A DNA stretch of 64,000 bases from an uncultured Pelagibacteraceae bacterium (GTDB taxonomy: Bacteria > Pseudomonadota > Alphaproteobacteria > Pelagibacterales > Pelagibacteraceae), in contig CACISL010000002.1 of assembly GCA_902589305.1 (NCBI GenBank), positions 1 through 64,000 of the forward strand. The letters are read 5' to 3'. Each line of letters opens with the position of its first letter. Positions within the stretch are counted from its first letter, which is position 1. The position numbers and the translations under genes are program-made. Below the pieces are notes generated by a model. The model did not search any database. It had not been told where the DNA came from and saw nothing but the letters and a program-made list of their open reading frames with translations. This document shows, in pieces, positions 28,767 to 37,848 of this stretch.

Positions 28767-31426
28767 TGGTGAAAATTATATTTAGTTTTGACGATAAATC
28801 TGTCAAAAAATTAAAAAATAAAAAAGATGTTTTAGGTGGAAAAGGAGCAAACCTAGGTGAAATGGGAAGATTAGGTTTACCTGTTCCCCCTGGTTTTACC
28901 ATTTCAACAGAAGTTTGTGATCTTTTTTACAAAAATAAAAAAAAACTTCCTAAAAATGTAATTAAAAATATCGAGGAGGCACTTAAAAATGTTGAAAAGA
29001 AAACTAAAAAGAAATTTGGTGACCTTAAAAATCCTCTTTTAGTCTCAGTAAGATCTGGTGCGAGAATTTCTATGCCTGGCATGATGGATACTATCCTGAA
29101 TCTAGGCTTAAATGATAAAACAGTAGAGTCATTAAAAAAGAAAACATCGAACGGAAGATTTGCAAAAGATAGCTATAGACGATTTATACAAATGTATAGC
29201 AATGTAGTTTTGGGCGTAGAAGGACATTTGTTTGAAGAGCTAATTGATAATTACAAGTTAACCAAAGGAGTTTTGCTCGATACAGATTTAGATGAGAATG
29301 ATTGGGACGGGTTGATAACAAATTTTAAAGATCTAGTTAAAAAAGAAAAAAAAATTAATTTCCCTCAAGACATAAAAGAGCAATTACTAGGAGCAATTAA
29401 TGCTGTATTTTTATCATGGGATAGTCAAAGAGCAAAAACTTATAGAAAATTAAATCAAATTCCTGATCACTGGGGAACAGCTGTAAATGTTCAAGCAATG
29501 GTTTTTGGAAATATGGGCGATGATTGTTCAACAGGTGTTGCTTTTACTAGAAATCCTTCAACAGGAGAAAATTCTTTTTTTGGAGAATTTTTAATTAATG
29601 CACAAGGCGAAGATGTTGTTGCTGGCACGAGAACCCCTCAATACATTACAAAAAAAGCAAAACAGGTTTCAGGCTCCAAAGACCCTTCAATGGAAGAAGT
29701 AATGCCTAAAGTTTATAAAGAACTTGCAAAAGTATTCCTTAAGTTAGAGAGGCATTATAAAGATATGCAGGACATTGAGTTCACAGTAGAGAATAATAAG
29801 CTTTGGATGTTGCAAACAAGATCTGGAAAAAGAACAGCCAAAGCTGCAATTAAAATTGCAGTGGATATGGTTAAGGAAAAATTAATTTCAAAAAAAGAAG
29901 CAATCAAAAGAATTGATCCAAATACTTTAGATACTTTATTACATCCTACTTTAGACGATAAAGTTGAGAAAGAGGTAATTGCTTCGGGTTTACCAGCGTC
30001 ACCAGGGGCTGCAAGTGGTAAAGTTGTTTTTACTGCTGACGAGGCGGAGAAATTAAACGGGATGATGCAAGATACAATATTAGTGAGGTTAGAAACATCA
30101 CCAGAGGATATACACGGAATGCATGCAGCTAAAGGAATTCTTACTGCAAGAGGAGGAATGACAAGTCATGCTGCAGTAGTAGCAAGAGGAATGGGGAGAC
30201 CATGTGTTTCAGGTTCGAGTGAAATAACAATTGATTATGAATTAAAACAATTCAAAGCTGGGGACGTTATTATTAAAGAGGGAGATATTATTACAATAGA
30301 TGGTGGAAGCGGGAAGGTAATGAAAGGACTAGTTCCTACTGTCCAACCAGAAATTTCTGGATACTTCTCTACAATAATGAAATGGGCTGATGAATTTAGG
30401 AAATTAAAAGTAAGAACAAACGCTGAAACGGAAGCAGATAGCAAAACAGCTAGAGAGTTTGGCGCTGAAGGAATTGGCCTATGTAGGACTGAACATATGT
30501 TTTTTGACGAAGAGAGAATTCTATCTGTAAGACAAATGATTTTGTCAAAATCAAAAGAGGACAGAAATAGTGCATTAGATAAACTTCTTCCTTATCAAAA
30601 AGAAGACTTTAAAAAAATATTTAAAGTAATGTCAGGCTTACCGGTTACAGTAAGATTATTAGATCCACCACTTCATGAGTTTTTACCAAAAGCTGACAAA
30701 GACATAGAAGAAGTAGCAAGATCTTTAAATCTATCAGCAAAAGAGGTAAAAGATAGAATAGCAGAACTTCACGAGGAAAACCCAATGCTTGGGCATAGAG
30801 GATGTAGACTAGGTATTTCTTTTCCAGAAATTTATGAGATGCAATGTAGAGCAATATTTGAAGCTATAATTGAATTAAAAAAACAGAAAGTAAAAGCAGC
30901 TTTTGTAGAAATAATGATACCATTGGTTTCAACAGAATCTGAATTAAAAATTTTAAGAAAATTAGTTAACAAAATAGCTAAAGAAGTTGAAAATGAAAAT
31001 AAATTAAAACTTGAATATATGGTAGGCACTATGATTGAACTACCACGTGCCGCTTTACAAGCGAAGTCTATTTCAAAACATGCTGATTTCTTTAGCTTTG
31101 GAACTAATGATTTAACTCAAACGACCTTCGGTATAAGCCGAGATGACTCAGGAAAATTTTTAAACGATTATATTGATAATAAGATTTTTGAAGTAGATCC
31201 ATTTGTTAGCATTGATCAAAATGGGGTTGGTGAGCTTGTAGAAATAGCGTCCTCGAGAGGAAGAAAGACGAATAAAAATATTAAGTTAGGTATTTGTGGT
31301 GAACATGGCGGCGATCCAAAGAGTATTGAGTTTTGTTCTAGAACAGGACTAAACTATGTTTCTTGTTCTCCATTCAGAGTTCCAGTAGCAAGATTAGCTG
31401 CTGCTCAAGCAGAGTTATCTAAATAA
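28766..31426 (+). CDS. ppdK: Pyruvate, phosphate dikinase
   Basis: An 886-residue three-domain enzyme interconverting pyruvate + ATP + Pi and phosphoenolpyruvate + AMP + PPi. The ATP-grasp domain starts with LGGKGANLGEMGRLGLPVPPGF. The swivelling phosphohistidine domain has GGMTSHAAVVARGMGRPCV with its catalytic His. The PEP/pyruvate barrel has GLCRTEHMFF, MLGHRGCRL and SFGTNDLTQTTFG. It likely serves gluconeogenesis or flexible PEP/pyruvate flux in an organism with unusual central metabolism. Last gene of sohB-glyQ-glyS-ppdK; tail overlaps nadC by 12 nt. Confidence 0.98.
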   Translation: MVKIIFSFDDKSVKKLKNKKDVLGGKGANLGEMGRLGLPVPPGFTISTEVCDLFYKNKKKLPKNVIKNIEEALKNVEKKTKKKFGDLKNPLLVSVRSGARISMPGMMDTILNLGLNDKTVESLKKKTSNGRFAKDSYRRFIQMYSNVVLGVEGHLFEELIDNYKLTKGVLLDTDLDENDWDGLITNFKDLVKKEKKINFPQDIKEQLLGAINAVFLSWDSQRAKTYRKLNQIPDHWGTAVNVQAMVFGNMGDDCSTGVAFTRNPSTGENSFFGEFLINAQGEDVVAGTRTPQYITKKAKQVSGSKDPSMEEVMPKVYKELAKVFLKLERHYKDMQDIEFTVENNKLWMLQTRSGKRTAKAAIKIAVDMVKEKLISKKEAIKRIDPNTLDTLLHPTLDDKVEKEVIASGLPASPGAASGKVVFTADEAEKLNGMMQDTILVRLETSPEDIHGMHAAKGILTARGGMTSHAAVVARGMGRPCVSGSSEITIDYELKQFKAGDVIIKEGDIITIDGGSGKVMKGLVPTVQPEISGYFSTIMKWADEFRKLKVRTNAETEADSKTAREFGAEGIGLCRTEHMFFDEERILSVRQMILSKSKEDRNSALDKLLPYQKEDFKKIFKVMSGLPVTVRLLDPPLHEFLPKADKDIEEVARSLNLSAKEVKDRIAELHEENPMLGHRGCRLGISFPEIYEMQCRAIFEAIIELKKQKVKAAFVEIMIPLVSTESELKILRKLVNKIAKEVENENKLKLEYMVGTMIELPRAALQAKSISKHADFFSFGTNDLTQTTFGISRDDSGKFLNDYIDNKIFEVDPFVSIDQNGVGELVEIASSRGRKTNKNIKLGICGEHGGDPKSIEFCSRTGLNYVSCSPFRVPVARLAAAQAELSK

Positions 31427-32260
31427 TAAAGATGTATCAAATGTTTTCGCACTATGTGTAATTGCACCTACAGATATTCTGTTAATTCCTGTGTTTGATA
31501 TTTTTCTGATATTTTTAAGTGATGCGTTTCCTGAATACTCAGTTTGATATCTATTTTTACAAAGTTTTATACACTTTTTTATTTGCGAAGTTTTCATATT
31601 ATCAAAAAGTATTCTTTTAAATTTTAGACCTATAACCTGTTGAAGTTGATTAATATTTTCAATTTCTACTGTAACAATTTTTTTTGTTTTTATAGCTTTC
31701 TTGACTAATTCTCTAAGGTTATTAGATGCACTTATATGATTATCTTTAATAAGAATTTCATCGCTTAAATTATATCTATGATTATACCCCCCACCTTTTT
31801 TGACAGCATATTTTTCAAGAGCTCTTAAATTAGGAGTAGTTTTTCTGGTACAACAGATCTTTGTTTTTTTTCTTGTTTTTTCTACGAACTGATTAGTTGA
31901 CGTTGCTATACCTGAGGCGTGATTGAGAAAGTTTAAAGCAGTTCTTTCAGCAGTTAGGATTGTTTTAATTTTAGCTTTTATTTCAGCTATTACCTTATTC
32001 TTTTTAATTTTTTTTCCGTCAGAGACTTTTTTTATAAAGACTGTTTCTTTTCCAATTAATTTAAAAGCCGCTTTACAGAATTCTAAGCCGGCAATTACTC
32101 CATCTTGTTTAGCTACTACTTTAGCTTTAATCACTTCATTTTTTGATTTTATAAGATTAGTAGTTATGTCACCTTTAGGCCTTAAGTCTTCCTTCAAAGC
32201 CTTTTTTACTACTGATCTGATATAAAATTGATTTAATTTTTGCACTGATCTAACGACCAA
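31415..32260 (-). CDS. nadC: Quinolinate phosphoribosyltransferase
   Basis: The 281-residue enzyme converts quinolinate and PRPP to nicotinate mononucleotide. Typical segments are ALKEDLRPKGDITTNL, ERTALNFLNHASGIAT, TRKTTPNLRALEKYAVKKGGGYNHR and LFDNMK. It overlaps nadA by 11 nt, so the two are co-transcribed. The gene for the first step (L-aspartate oxidase nadB) does not accompany them here. Confidence 0.96.
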   Translation of the reverse strand: MVVRSVQKLNQFYIRSVVKKALKEDLRPKGDITTNLIKSKNEVIKAKVVAKQDGVIAGLEFCKAAFKLIGKETVFIKKVSDGKKIKKNKVIAEIKAKIKTILTAERTALNFLNHASGIATSTNQFVEKTRKKTKICCTRKTTPNLRALEKYAVKKGGGYNHRYNLSDEILIKDNHISASNNLRELVKKAIKTKKIVTVEIENINQLQQVIGLKFKRILFDNMKTSQIKKCIKLCKNRYQTEYSGNASLKNIRKISNTGINRISVGAITHSAKTFDTSLLFR

Positions 32261-33239
32261 TTTCAGTCATTCTTTGTACAGATTGTCTTGCTGCTTTAGC
32301 CATTTTTTCTTCAATGAAAATTTCATTTTTTTCACTTTCTAAACAATCAAGAATTTTTTGCAGGGTAATTTTCTTCATATAAGGACAAAGATTACAAGGC
32401 TTTATAAATTCTACATTTGGATTATCTGCTTGTACGTTGTCACTCATTGAACATTCAGTTACCAGCATAACCTTTTTTGGTTGATTTTTTTTAACATAAT
32501 CAATCATTCCACCAGTCGAACCAGCAAAATCACATGCGTCTAAAACATCACTAGGACACTCGGGGTGACCTATTACTTTAATTCCAGGATTTGCTTTTCT
32601 GATATCTTGGATTTCCTTTGGTGAAAATTGTTCATGTACAATACAAGAACCTTTCCAAGAAATTATTTTTACTTTGGTTTGTTTAGCTACATAATTTGCT
32701 AAATGTTGGTCAGGTAAAAATATTACTTTATCAGTTTTTAATGACTCTACTACTTTAACTGCATTAGCAGAAGTGCAGCATACATCAGTTTCAGCTTTTA
32801 CGTCTGCTGAAGTGTTTACATATGATACAACTGGAACCCCAGGATATTTCTTTTTTAATAATCTCACATCCTCACCAGTTAATGAAGCAGCAAGTGAACA
32901 TCCTGCGTCCATATCTGGAATTAAAACCTTTTTATCTGGGCTCATTAATTTTGCTGTCTCGGCCATAAAATGAACTCCACAAAGAACTATTATATCAGCA
33001 GAAGTTTTTGCAGCTTCAACCGCAAGAGCTAGCGAGTCAGCTGCAATATCGGAAACTCCATGGTATATTTCTGGTGTTTGATAATTATGAGCAAGAATTA
33101 CAGCATTTTTGTCTTTTTTTAATTTATTAATTTTCTCTATTAGAGGAGCATGCACTTTCCATTCTATTTCAGGAACGTGTTTAGAGATCTTTTTATAAAT
33201 CTCAGAAGAGCTCTTATTAAACTGTTCTTGTGCAGACAT
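32250..33239 (-). CDS. nadA: Quinolinate synthase
   Basis: A 329-residue iron-sulfur enzyme that makes quinolinate from iminoaspartate and dihydroxyacetone phosphate. Motifs VILAHNYQTPEIYHGVSDIAADSLALA, FMAETAKLMSP, DMDAGCSLA, HPECPSDVLDACDFAGSTGGM and CNLCPYMKKITL include the conserved cysteines of the [4Fe-4S] cluster. Full length. It leads a nadA-nadC pair on the minus strand, with tRNA-Leu 61 nt upstream. Confidence 0.97.
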   Translation of the reverse strand: MSAQEQFNKSSSEIYKKISKHVPEIEWKVHAPLIEKINKLKKDKNAVILAHNYQTPEIYHGVSDIAADSLALAVEAAKTSADIIVLCGVHFMAETAKLMSPDKKVLIPDMDAGCSLAASLTGEDVRLLKKKYPGVPVVSYVNTSADVKAETDVCCTSANAVKVVESLKTDKVIFLPDQHLANYVAKQTKVKIISWKGSCIVHEQFSPKEIQDIRKANPGIKVIGHPECPSDVLDACDFAGSTGGMIDYVKKNQPKKVMLVTECSMSDNVQADNPNVEFIKPCNLCPYMKKITLQKILDCLESEKNEIFIEEKMAKAARQSVQRMTEIGR

Positions 33240-33300
33240 ACTTATTCTAATCTATCAACTTGAACTAATATTGTCATTCATTTATTGTCGCATTATTAAT

Positions 33301-33384
33301 GCGGTCGTGCTGAAATTGGTAGACAGGCACGCTTGAGGGGCGTGTGGGTTTCCCGTGAGAGTTCGAGTCTCTCCGACCGCACCA
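33301..33384 (+). tRNA. tRNA-Leu (anticodon GAG)
   Basis: Acceptor GCGGTCG (33301-33307) pairs with CGACCGC (33374-33380), followed by A and encoded CCA. The anticodon stem CACGC/GCGTG encloses TTGAGGG, giving anticodon GAG (codon CUC). The long class II variable arm (TGGGTTTCCCGTGAGA region) is expected for leucine tRNAs. D-arm GCTGAAATTGGTAGACAGGC is normal. Confidence 0.96.
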
Positions 33385-33396
33385 AATGGGTGAATT

Positions 33397-33516
33397 ATGA
33401 TCGAATATTTGAGAAAACACAAAAGAATTATTCTTATAATTTTAGTAATAGCTTTTATTGAGTTGAGTGGATATGGAATTCTAGCTTCATTATCTAGACT
33501 ACTAAACGTTTTGTAA
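33397..33516 (+). CDS. Small single-TM peptide of unknown function (39 aa)
   Basis: An ATG 12 nt after the tRNA-Leu CCA opens a 39-residue frame. It has a basic N-terminus (MIEYLRKHKR) followed by a hydrophobic helix about residues 11-32 (IILIILVIAF...ASL). This positive-inside, one-helix layout is typical of real membrane micropeptides. Its last 15 nt overlap the ygfZ tail on the other strand, the same convergent-overlap style as other gene pairs here. There is no clear Shine-Dalgarno sequence, and expression could come from tRNA readthrough. Function unknown; it could be a chance frame. Confidence 0.5.
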   Translation: MIEYLRKHKRIILIILVIAFIELSGYGILASLSRLLNVL

Positions 33517-34383
33517 AATTTTACATTTTTTATTATTTGCAAGCAATTTCTTATTTTTAAACTCTTCAAGATCAGGGTCGACTACCTTAATTAATCCAAA
33601 AGGATAAGGTTGATCTATAAGTATTTTTCCTATCTTAATATCATTATAAATAACCTCATCACCTATTTTCAATTTTTCATTTGATGATATAGGCAACAAT
33701 CTTCTTCTTAACTTATTTTTTAATTTCATTCTTGCAGTATTCTCTTGCCCCACAAAACACCCTTTTTTGAAATCAATTGCTTGAAGTTTTTCAAAGTTTG
33801 CTTCCAAACCAAATAATTGATCTTTTAAATTTACCTGACCTTTTTCAGGTACCCCTAATTCATGAGCAAGAGAATAGTATTTTGAACTATCTATAATTTT
33901 GAGGTTTAATTTTTTTATTGTTAAATAAAGTTTTTCTAAATTCGAAAATATTCTGGCTCCTAATTTTTTATTTCTCGGATCAGAAAAAATAGGAGTATCT
34001 CTATAATTAATAGTATTTAAATCTGACTTAATTTCTTTTTGCAAATCTACAAATTTTTCATAGTTTATAACTCCAATTACAAATTCTGAGGAAAGGTCCT
34101 CAATTTTTACATCAGATCTTAATTTGTACTTAGATAAATTTTTTATGAGTTCTTCAGTAGAATTTTCGTTACAATCCAACAAATACCCTTTATGATTTTT
34201 TACTATAAAAAATTCATTTAAATATTTTCCTTGAGGCGTTAATAAAGCCGCAAATAAAGAATTTTCGTTTGATACTTTTTTGATGTCGTTTGTAATAATA
34301 TTTTGCAGAAAATAATCAGCATCATTACCACTTATTAAGACAGCACCTCTTTTCTCTAAAATAACTACTTGATCTTTTTTCAT
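33502..34383 (-). CDS. ygfZ: YgfZ/GcvT-like folate-binding Fe-S maintenance protein
   Basis: The 293-residue protein has the GcvT-like fold and the YgfZ signature KGCFVGQE (near residue 227) with its conserved cysteine. N-terminal ISGNDADYFLQNIITNDI and LFAALLTPQGKYLNEFFI are also typical. YgfZ/IBA57 proteins use folate to support repair or assembly of certain Fe-S enzymes. It is divergent from pyrC, with 36 nt between the starts. Confidence 0.92.
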   Translation of the reverse strand: MKKDQVVILEKRGAVLISGNDADYFLQNIITNDIKKVSNENSLFAALLTPQGKYLNEFFIVKNHKGYLLDCNENSTEELIKNLSKYKLRSDVKIEDLSSEFVIGVINYEKFVDLQKEIKSDLNTINYRDTPIFSDPRNKKLGARIFSNLEKLYLTIKKLNLKIIDSSKYYSLAHELGVPEKGQVNLKDQLFGLEANFEKLQAIDFKKGCFVGQENTARMKLKNKLRRRLLPISSNEKLKIGDEVIYNDIKIGKILIDQPYPFGLIKVVDPDLEEFKNKKLLANNKKCKILQNV

Positions 34384-34419
34384 AATTGTTACTTATACAT
34401 TATAATATAAATTAAAAAT

Positions 34420-35733
34420 ATGTCTGATAATTATAGTCTCATCATTAAAAACGGCTCTTGTTATATTAATGGAAAATTAACAAAGACAGATATTGGTTTA
34501 TCTGGAAATAAAATAAAAAAAATAGGTAATATAGAACTTAATAGTTCTAAAGTTTTCGATGCTACAAATAAAGTGGTTTTACCAGGTATAATTGATACTC
34601 AAGTACATTTTAGAGAACCAGGTTCTACTGATGCAGAAGACCTAGAAAGTGGTAGTAAAGCAGCAGTGCTCGGTGGAGTCACGTCTTTATTTGAAATGCC
34701 TAATACGAATCCACCAACAGCAAATTTGATTGAGTTTGAAAAAAAATTACAAGCAGCTAAAAATAGGATGCATAGCAATTATGCTTTTTATTTTGGAGCT
34801 ACACCTAATAATACTGATCAACTAGCTAAATTAAAAAATGTTGAGGGATGTTGTGGTGTAAAACTTTTTGCAGGCTCTTCTACTGGAAATCTATTAGTTG
34901 ATAAAGAATCAGACATTGAAAAAGTAATTTCCAGTAGCGATAGAATAGTTTCAATTCATTCTGAAGACGAAGATATAATTAAATTAAGGAAAAAATTTAT
35001 CAAAAAAGGCGATGTTCACTCACATCCAGAATGGAGAAATGTAGATTGTGCTATGTCGTCGACACGAAGAGTAGTTAAAATTGCAGAGAGATATAATAAG
35101 AAAATTCATGTTTTACATGTAACTACGAAAGAAGAGGTAGATTTTTTGGCGATGCATAAAAAAAATGTAACTTTTGAAACTACTCCTCAACATTTAACTT
35201 TATATGCACCTGACTGTTACAATAAATTAGGAACATATGCTCAAATGAATCCACCATTAAGATCAAAAGAACATTATGATCGATTATGGGTAGCAATAAA
35301 AAATAATATTGTTGATGTTCTTGGATCAGACCATGCCCCACATTTAAAAGTAAATAAGGATAAAGTATACCCAGAAACTCCTTCTGGTATGCCTGGCGTT
35401 CAAACAATATTTCCAGTTATGATCGATCACGTAAATAATGGAAAACTTACTCTAACCCAACTTATAAATTTAATGTGTGAAAATCCATGCAGAATTTTTG
35501 GTATTAAAAATAAAGGCTTTATTAAAGAAGGTTTTGATGCAGACTTAACAATCGTTGATATGGATAAAGAGGTCATTATTAAAAATGAAATGATCGCTAG
35601 TAAATGTGGTTGGACACCTTTTCATAATTATAAAGTTAAGGGGTTTCCCGTAGGAACAATTGTCAATGGAATTTTAGTAATGTCTAATGGAAAAATCCTT
35701 ATTGAGTCTAAGGGAAAACCTCTAGAGTTTTAA
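34420..35733 (+). CDS. pyrC: Dihydroorotase (class I amidohydrolase)
   Basis: A 437-residue zinc amidohydrolase, most likely closing carbamoyl-aspartate to dihydroorotate in pyrimidine synthesis. The metal motif DTQVHFREPG carries the HxH, followed by GGVTSLFEMPNTNPPT, SIHSEDED, HVLHVTT and LGSDHAPH with further ligands. Allantoinase and hydantoinase share this fold, but PNTNPPT and FREPG favour dihydroorotase. Stop overlaps the prpE stop by 12 nt. Confidence 0.9.
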   Translation: MSDNYSLIIKNGSCYINGKLTKTDIGLSGNKIKKIGNIELNSSKVFDATNKVVLPGIIDTQVHFREPGSTDAEDLESGSKAAVLGGVTSLFEMPNTNPPTANLIEFEKKLQAAKNRMHSNYAFYFGATPNNTDQLAKLKNVEGCCGVKLFAGSSTGNLLVDKESDIEKVISSSDRIVSIHSEDEDIIKLRKKFIKKGDVHSHPEWRNVDCAMSSTRRVVKIAERYNKKIHVLHVTTKEEVDFLAMHKKNVTFETTPQHLTLYAPDCYNKLGTYAQMNPPLRSKEHYDRLWVAIKNNIVDVLGSDHAPHLKVNKDKVYPETPSGMPGVQTIFPVMIDHVNNGKLTLTQLINLMCENPCRIFGIKNKGFIKEGFDADLTIVDMDKEVIIKNEMIASKCGWTPFHNYKVKGFPVGTIVNGILVMSNGKILIESKGKPLEF

Positions 35734-37620
35734 TATTCTATTTTCAATTAGATCTGCTTTAATTTCATCTAAAATAGCTGGATCATCTATGGTTGCAGGC
35801 ATTTTGTAGGGTTCGTTATCAGCGATTTTTCTTACAGTTCCTCTTAATACTTTACCAGATCGAGTTTTTGGCAATCTTTTTACTACAATAGCTATTTTAA
35901 ATGCTGCGACAGGCCCAACTTTTTCTCTCACCATTTTTACACATTCATCAATTATTTCTTTTTTTTCTTTTGTAACTCCTGCTTTGAGGGCTAGTAATCC
36001 TATGGGTAATTGCCCTTTAAGTTTATCAGCAATTCCAATTACTGCACATTCAGCGACATTTGGGTGTTCTGCCAACACTTCCTCTATTGCTCCAGTAGAA
36101 AGCCTATGTCCTGCAACATTAATTATATCGTCCGTTCTAGACATTATCCAAACATAACCATCCTCATCAATGTGACCAGCATCATAAGTTTGATAATATC
36201 CTGGGTAAGTCGTCATATAATTTTCTTTGTATCTTTTATCAGCACCCCATAAAGTCGGAAAAGTTCCAGGTGGTAATGGAAGTTTAACTACAATATCTCC
36301 CATTTTTCCTGCTCCAACTTCCTTTCCCTCAGAATTTAAAACTTTTAAATCATAACCCGGTACTGGTTTAAAAGCTGAACCATATTTTACGGGAAATGAT
36401 TCTATTCCAGTGCAATCTGACGTAATTGCCCAACTAGTTTCAGTTTGCCACCAATGATCAATAACAGGAGAGTTAGATAATTTTTCAAACCACTTTATAG
36501 TGTCTGGATCAGCTCTTTCCCCTGCAAGAAAAAGTTTGTCAAATTTGCTTAAATCATATTTTTTAAAAAATTCACCGTTTGGATCCTCTTTTTTAATAGC
36601 TCTAATAGCAGTTGGTGCAGTAAAAAGAGATTTAACTTTATGTTCAGAAATAATTCTCCAAAAAACTCCTGCATCAGGTGTACCAACTGGTTTTCCCTCA
36701 AACAAAACTGTAGTGCATCCATAAAATAAAGGTGCATAAACGATGTAAGAATGACCTACAATCCAGCCAATATCACTAGCTGACCACCAGACGTCATCTG
36801 GTTTAATATTGTAAATATTTTTCATTGTCCACTTTAATGCAACTATGTGACCACCTATATCTCTTACTATACCCTTCGGAAGTCCAGTAGTTCCTGAAGT
36901 GTAAAGTATGTATGCATAATCGTTAGAGTTCATTTTTTCACACTCTGCTGGCTTTGCGCCTTTGTGAGCGTCTTCCCAAGTTATATCAATTTTTGGATTA
37001 AGGTCTGCTTTATCCTTCTCTCTTTGAAAGATAATACACTTTTCAGGTTTATGGTTAGCTAATTCTAAAGCTTTATTAACTAGAGGTTTGTAATGAACTG
37101 TTCTTCCAGGTTCATAACCACAAGATGCGGTTACTAAAATTTTTGCTTTAGAGTCATCAATCCTACTTGCTAATTCATTCGCAGCAAAGCCACCAAATAC
37201 AACAGAGTGAACCGCACCTATTCTTCCACATGCTAACATTGCTACAACAGCCTCAGGAATCATTGGCATATAAATTATAACCCTATCGCCTTTATTAATT
37301 CCTTGGTTTTTTAAAGCACCAGCAAATAAAGATACTTTCTCTCTTAATTCATTGTAAGATATATTTTTTTTTGTTCCTGTTATTGGACTGTCGTAGATGA
37401 TGGCAAGTTTTTCACCTTTACCATTATCGATATGAAGGTCTAAAGCATTATAACAAGTGTTTGTAACCCCATCTTCAAACCATTTATAAAAAGGAGGGTT
37501 GTCAGAATTTAATATTTTTGAAGGTTTTTTGTACCAAAAGATATTTTCTGAAACTTCTTTCCAGAAACTTTCTCTGTTTACAATAGATTTTTGGTAAATT
37601 TCGCTATATTTTCGATTCAA
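35722..37620 (-). CDS. prpE: Propionyl-CoA synthetase (acetyl-CoA synthetase family)
   Basis: An AMP-forming acyl-CoA synthetase of 632 residues. The adenylate motif YTSGTTGLPKGIVRD, the later WWQTETSWAI and the C-terminal hinge/lysine segment LPKTRSGKVLRG are intact. FYKWFEDGVTNTCYNALD and FTAPTAIRAIKKEDP favour PrpE over acetate-specific Acs. The frame is open to a TTG at 37674, but I choose the TTG at 37620: a GAGGGGG (37626-37632, minus strand) lies 5 nt before it and NRKYSEIYQKSIVNRESFW then aligns with the usual N-terminus. It would activate propionate or acetate taken up from seawater. Confidence 0.88.
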   Translation of the reverse strand: MNRKYSEIYQKSIVNRESFWKEVSENIFWYKKPSKILNSDNPPFYKWFEDGVTNTCYNALDLHIDNGKGEKLAIIYDSPITGTKKNISYNELREKVSLFAGALKNQGINKGDRVIIYMPMIPEAVVAMLACGRIGAVHSVVFGGFAANELASRIDDSKAKILVTASCGYEPGRTVHYKPLVNKALELANHKPEKCIIFQREKDKADLNPKIDITWEDAHKGAKPAECEKMNSNDYAYILYTSGTTGLPKGIVRDIGGHIVALKWTMKNIYNIKPDDVWWSASDIGWIVGHSYIVYAPLFYGCTTVLFEGKPVGTPDAGVFWRIISEHKVKSLFTAPTAIRAIKKEDPNGEFFKKYDLSKFDKLFLAGERADPDTIKWFEKLSNSPVIDHWWQTETSWAITSDCTGIESFPVKYGSAFKPVPGYDLKVLNSEGKEVGAGKMGDIVVKLPLPPGTFPTLWGADKRYKENYMTTYPGYYQTYDAGHIDEDGYVWIMSRTDDIINVAGHRLSTGAIEEVLAEHPNVAECAVIGIADKLKGQLPIGLLALKAGVTKEKKEIIDECVKMVREKVGPVAAFKIAIVVKRLPKTRSGKVLRGTVRKIADNEPYKMPATIDDPAILDEIKADLIENRILKL

Positions 37621-37625
37621 TGCTT

Positions 37626-37632
37626 CCCCCTC
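37626..37632 (-). promoter_or_regulatory. Shine-Dalgarno site deciding the prpE start
   Basis: On the minus strand the sequence reads GAGGGGG, then 5 nt, then TTG at 37620. Such a strong site is rare in this A/T-rich window. It argues that translation begins at 37620 and not at the upstream in-frame TTG at 37674. Confidence 0.7.
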
Positions 37633-37799
37633 AAATTTCCTTAATTTTTGAGAGTATTTCACAAATATCCCCAAAAAAAAATAAAAAAACCCTTAAAAAT
37701 GGCCTTTTTTGAAGAAAAAAAGACTTCACTGTAACTTTTTTTTTTACTATGGTTCCCGACAAGTTATTCGGTAGTGGATAAGATTTCCATTTGTCCGAG

Positions 37800-37817
37800 T
37801 AGTTTATATATAAACTA
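37800..37817. promoter_or_regulatory. 18-bp perfect palindrome upstream of proteorhodopsin
   Basis: TAGTTTATATATAAACTA is perfectly self-complementary and centred about 40 nt before the proteorhodopsin start. It may be an operator, part of the promoter (it holds TATATAA) or a hairpin in the leader. Chance is possible in A/T-rich DNA, but 18 matched bases with a central TATATA are more than expected for a single short gap. Confidence 0.4.
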
Positions 37818-37835
37818 AACGAAAACTAAACAAAC

Positions 37836-37843
37836 GAGGGAGG
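37836..37843 (+). promoter_or_regulatory. Strong ribosome binding site of proteorhodopsin
   Basis: GAGGGAGG lies 5 nt before the ATG at 37849. It is one of the longest anti-16S matches in the window, in keeping with a highly translated membrane protein. Confidence 0.85.
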
Positions 37844-37848
37844 TTTTC

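Noticed and set aside
33282-33569. 95-residue minus-strand frame ending in GAVGETRTLTGNPHAPQACLS
   Set aside because: It is the antisense translation of tRNA-Leu, a frequent false gene in annotations, and it also overlaps the ygfZ end.
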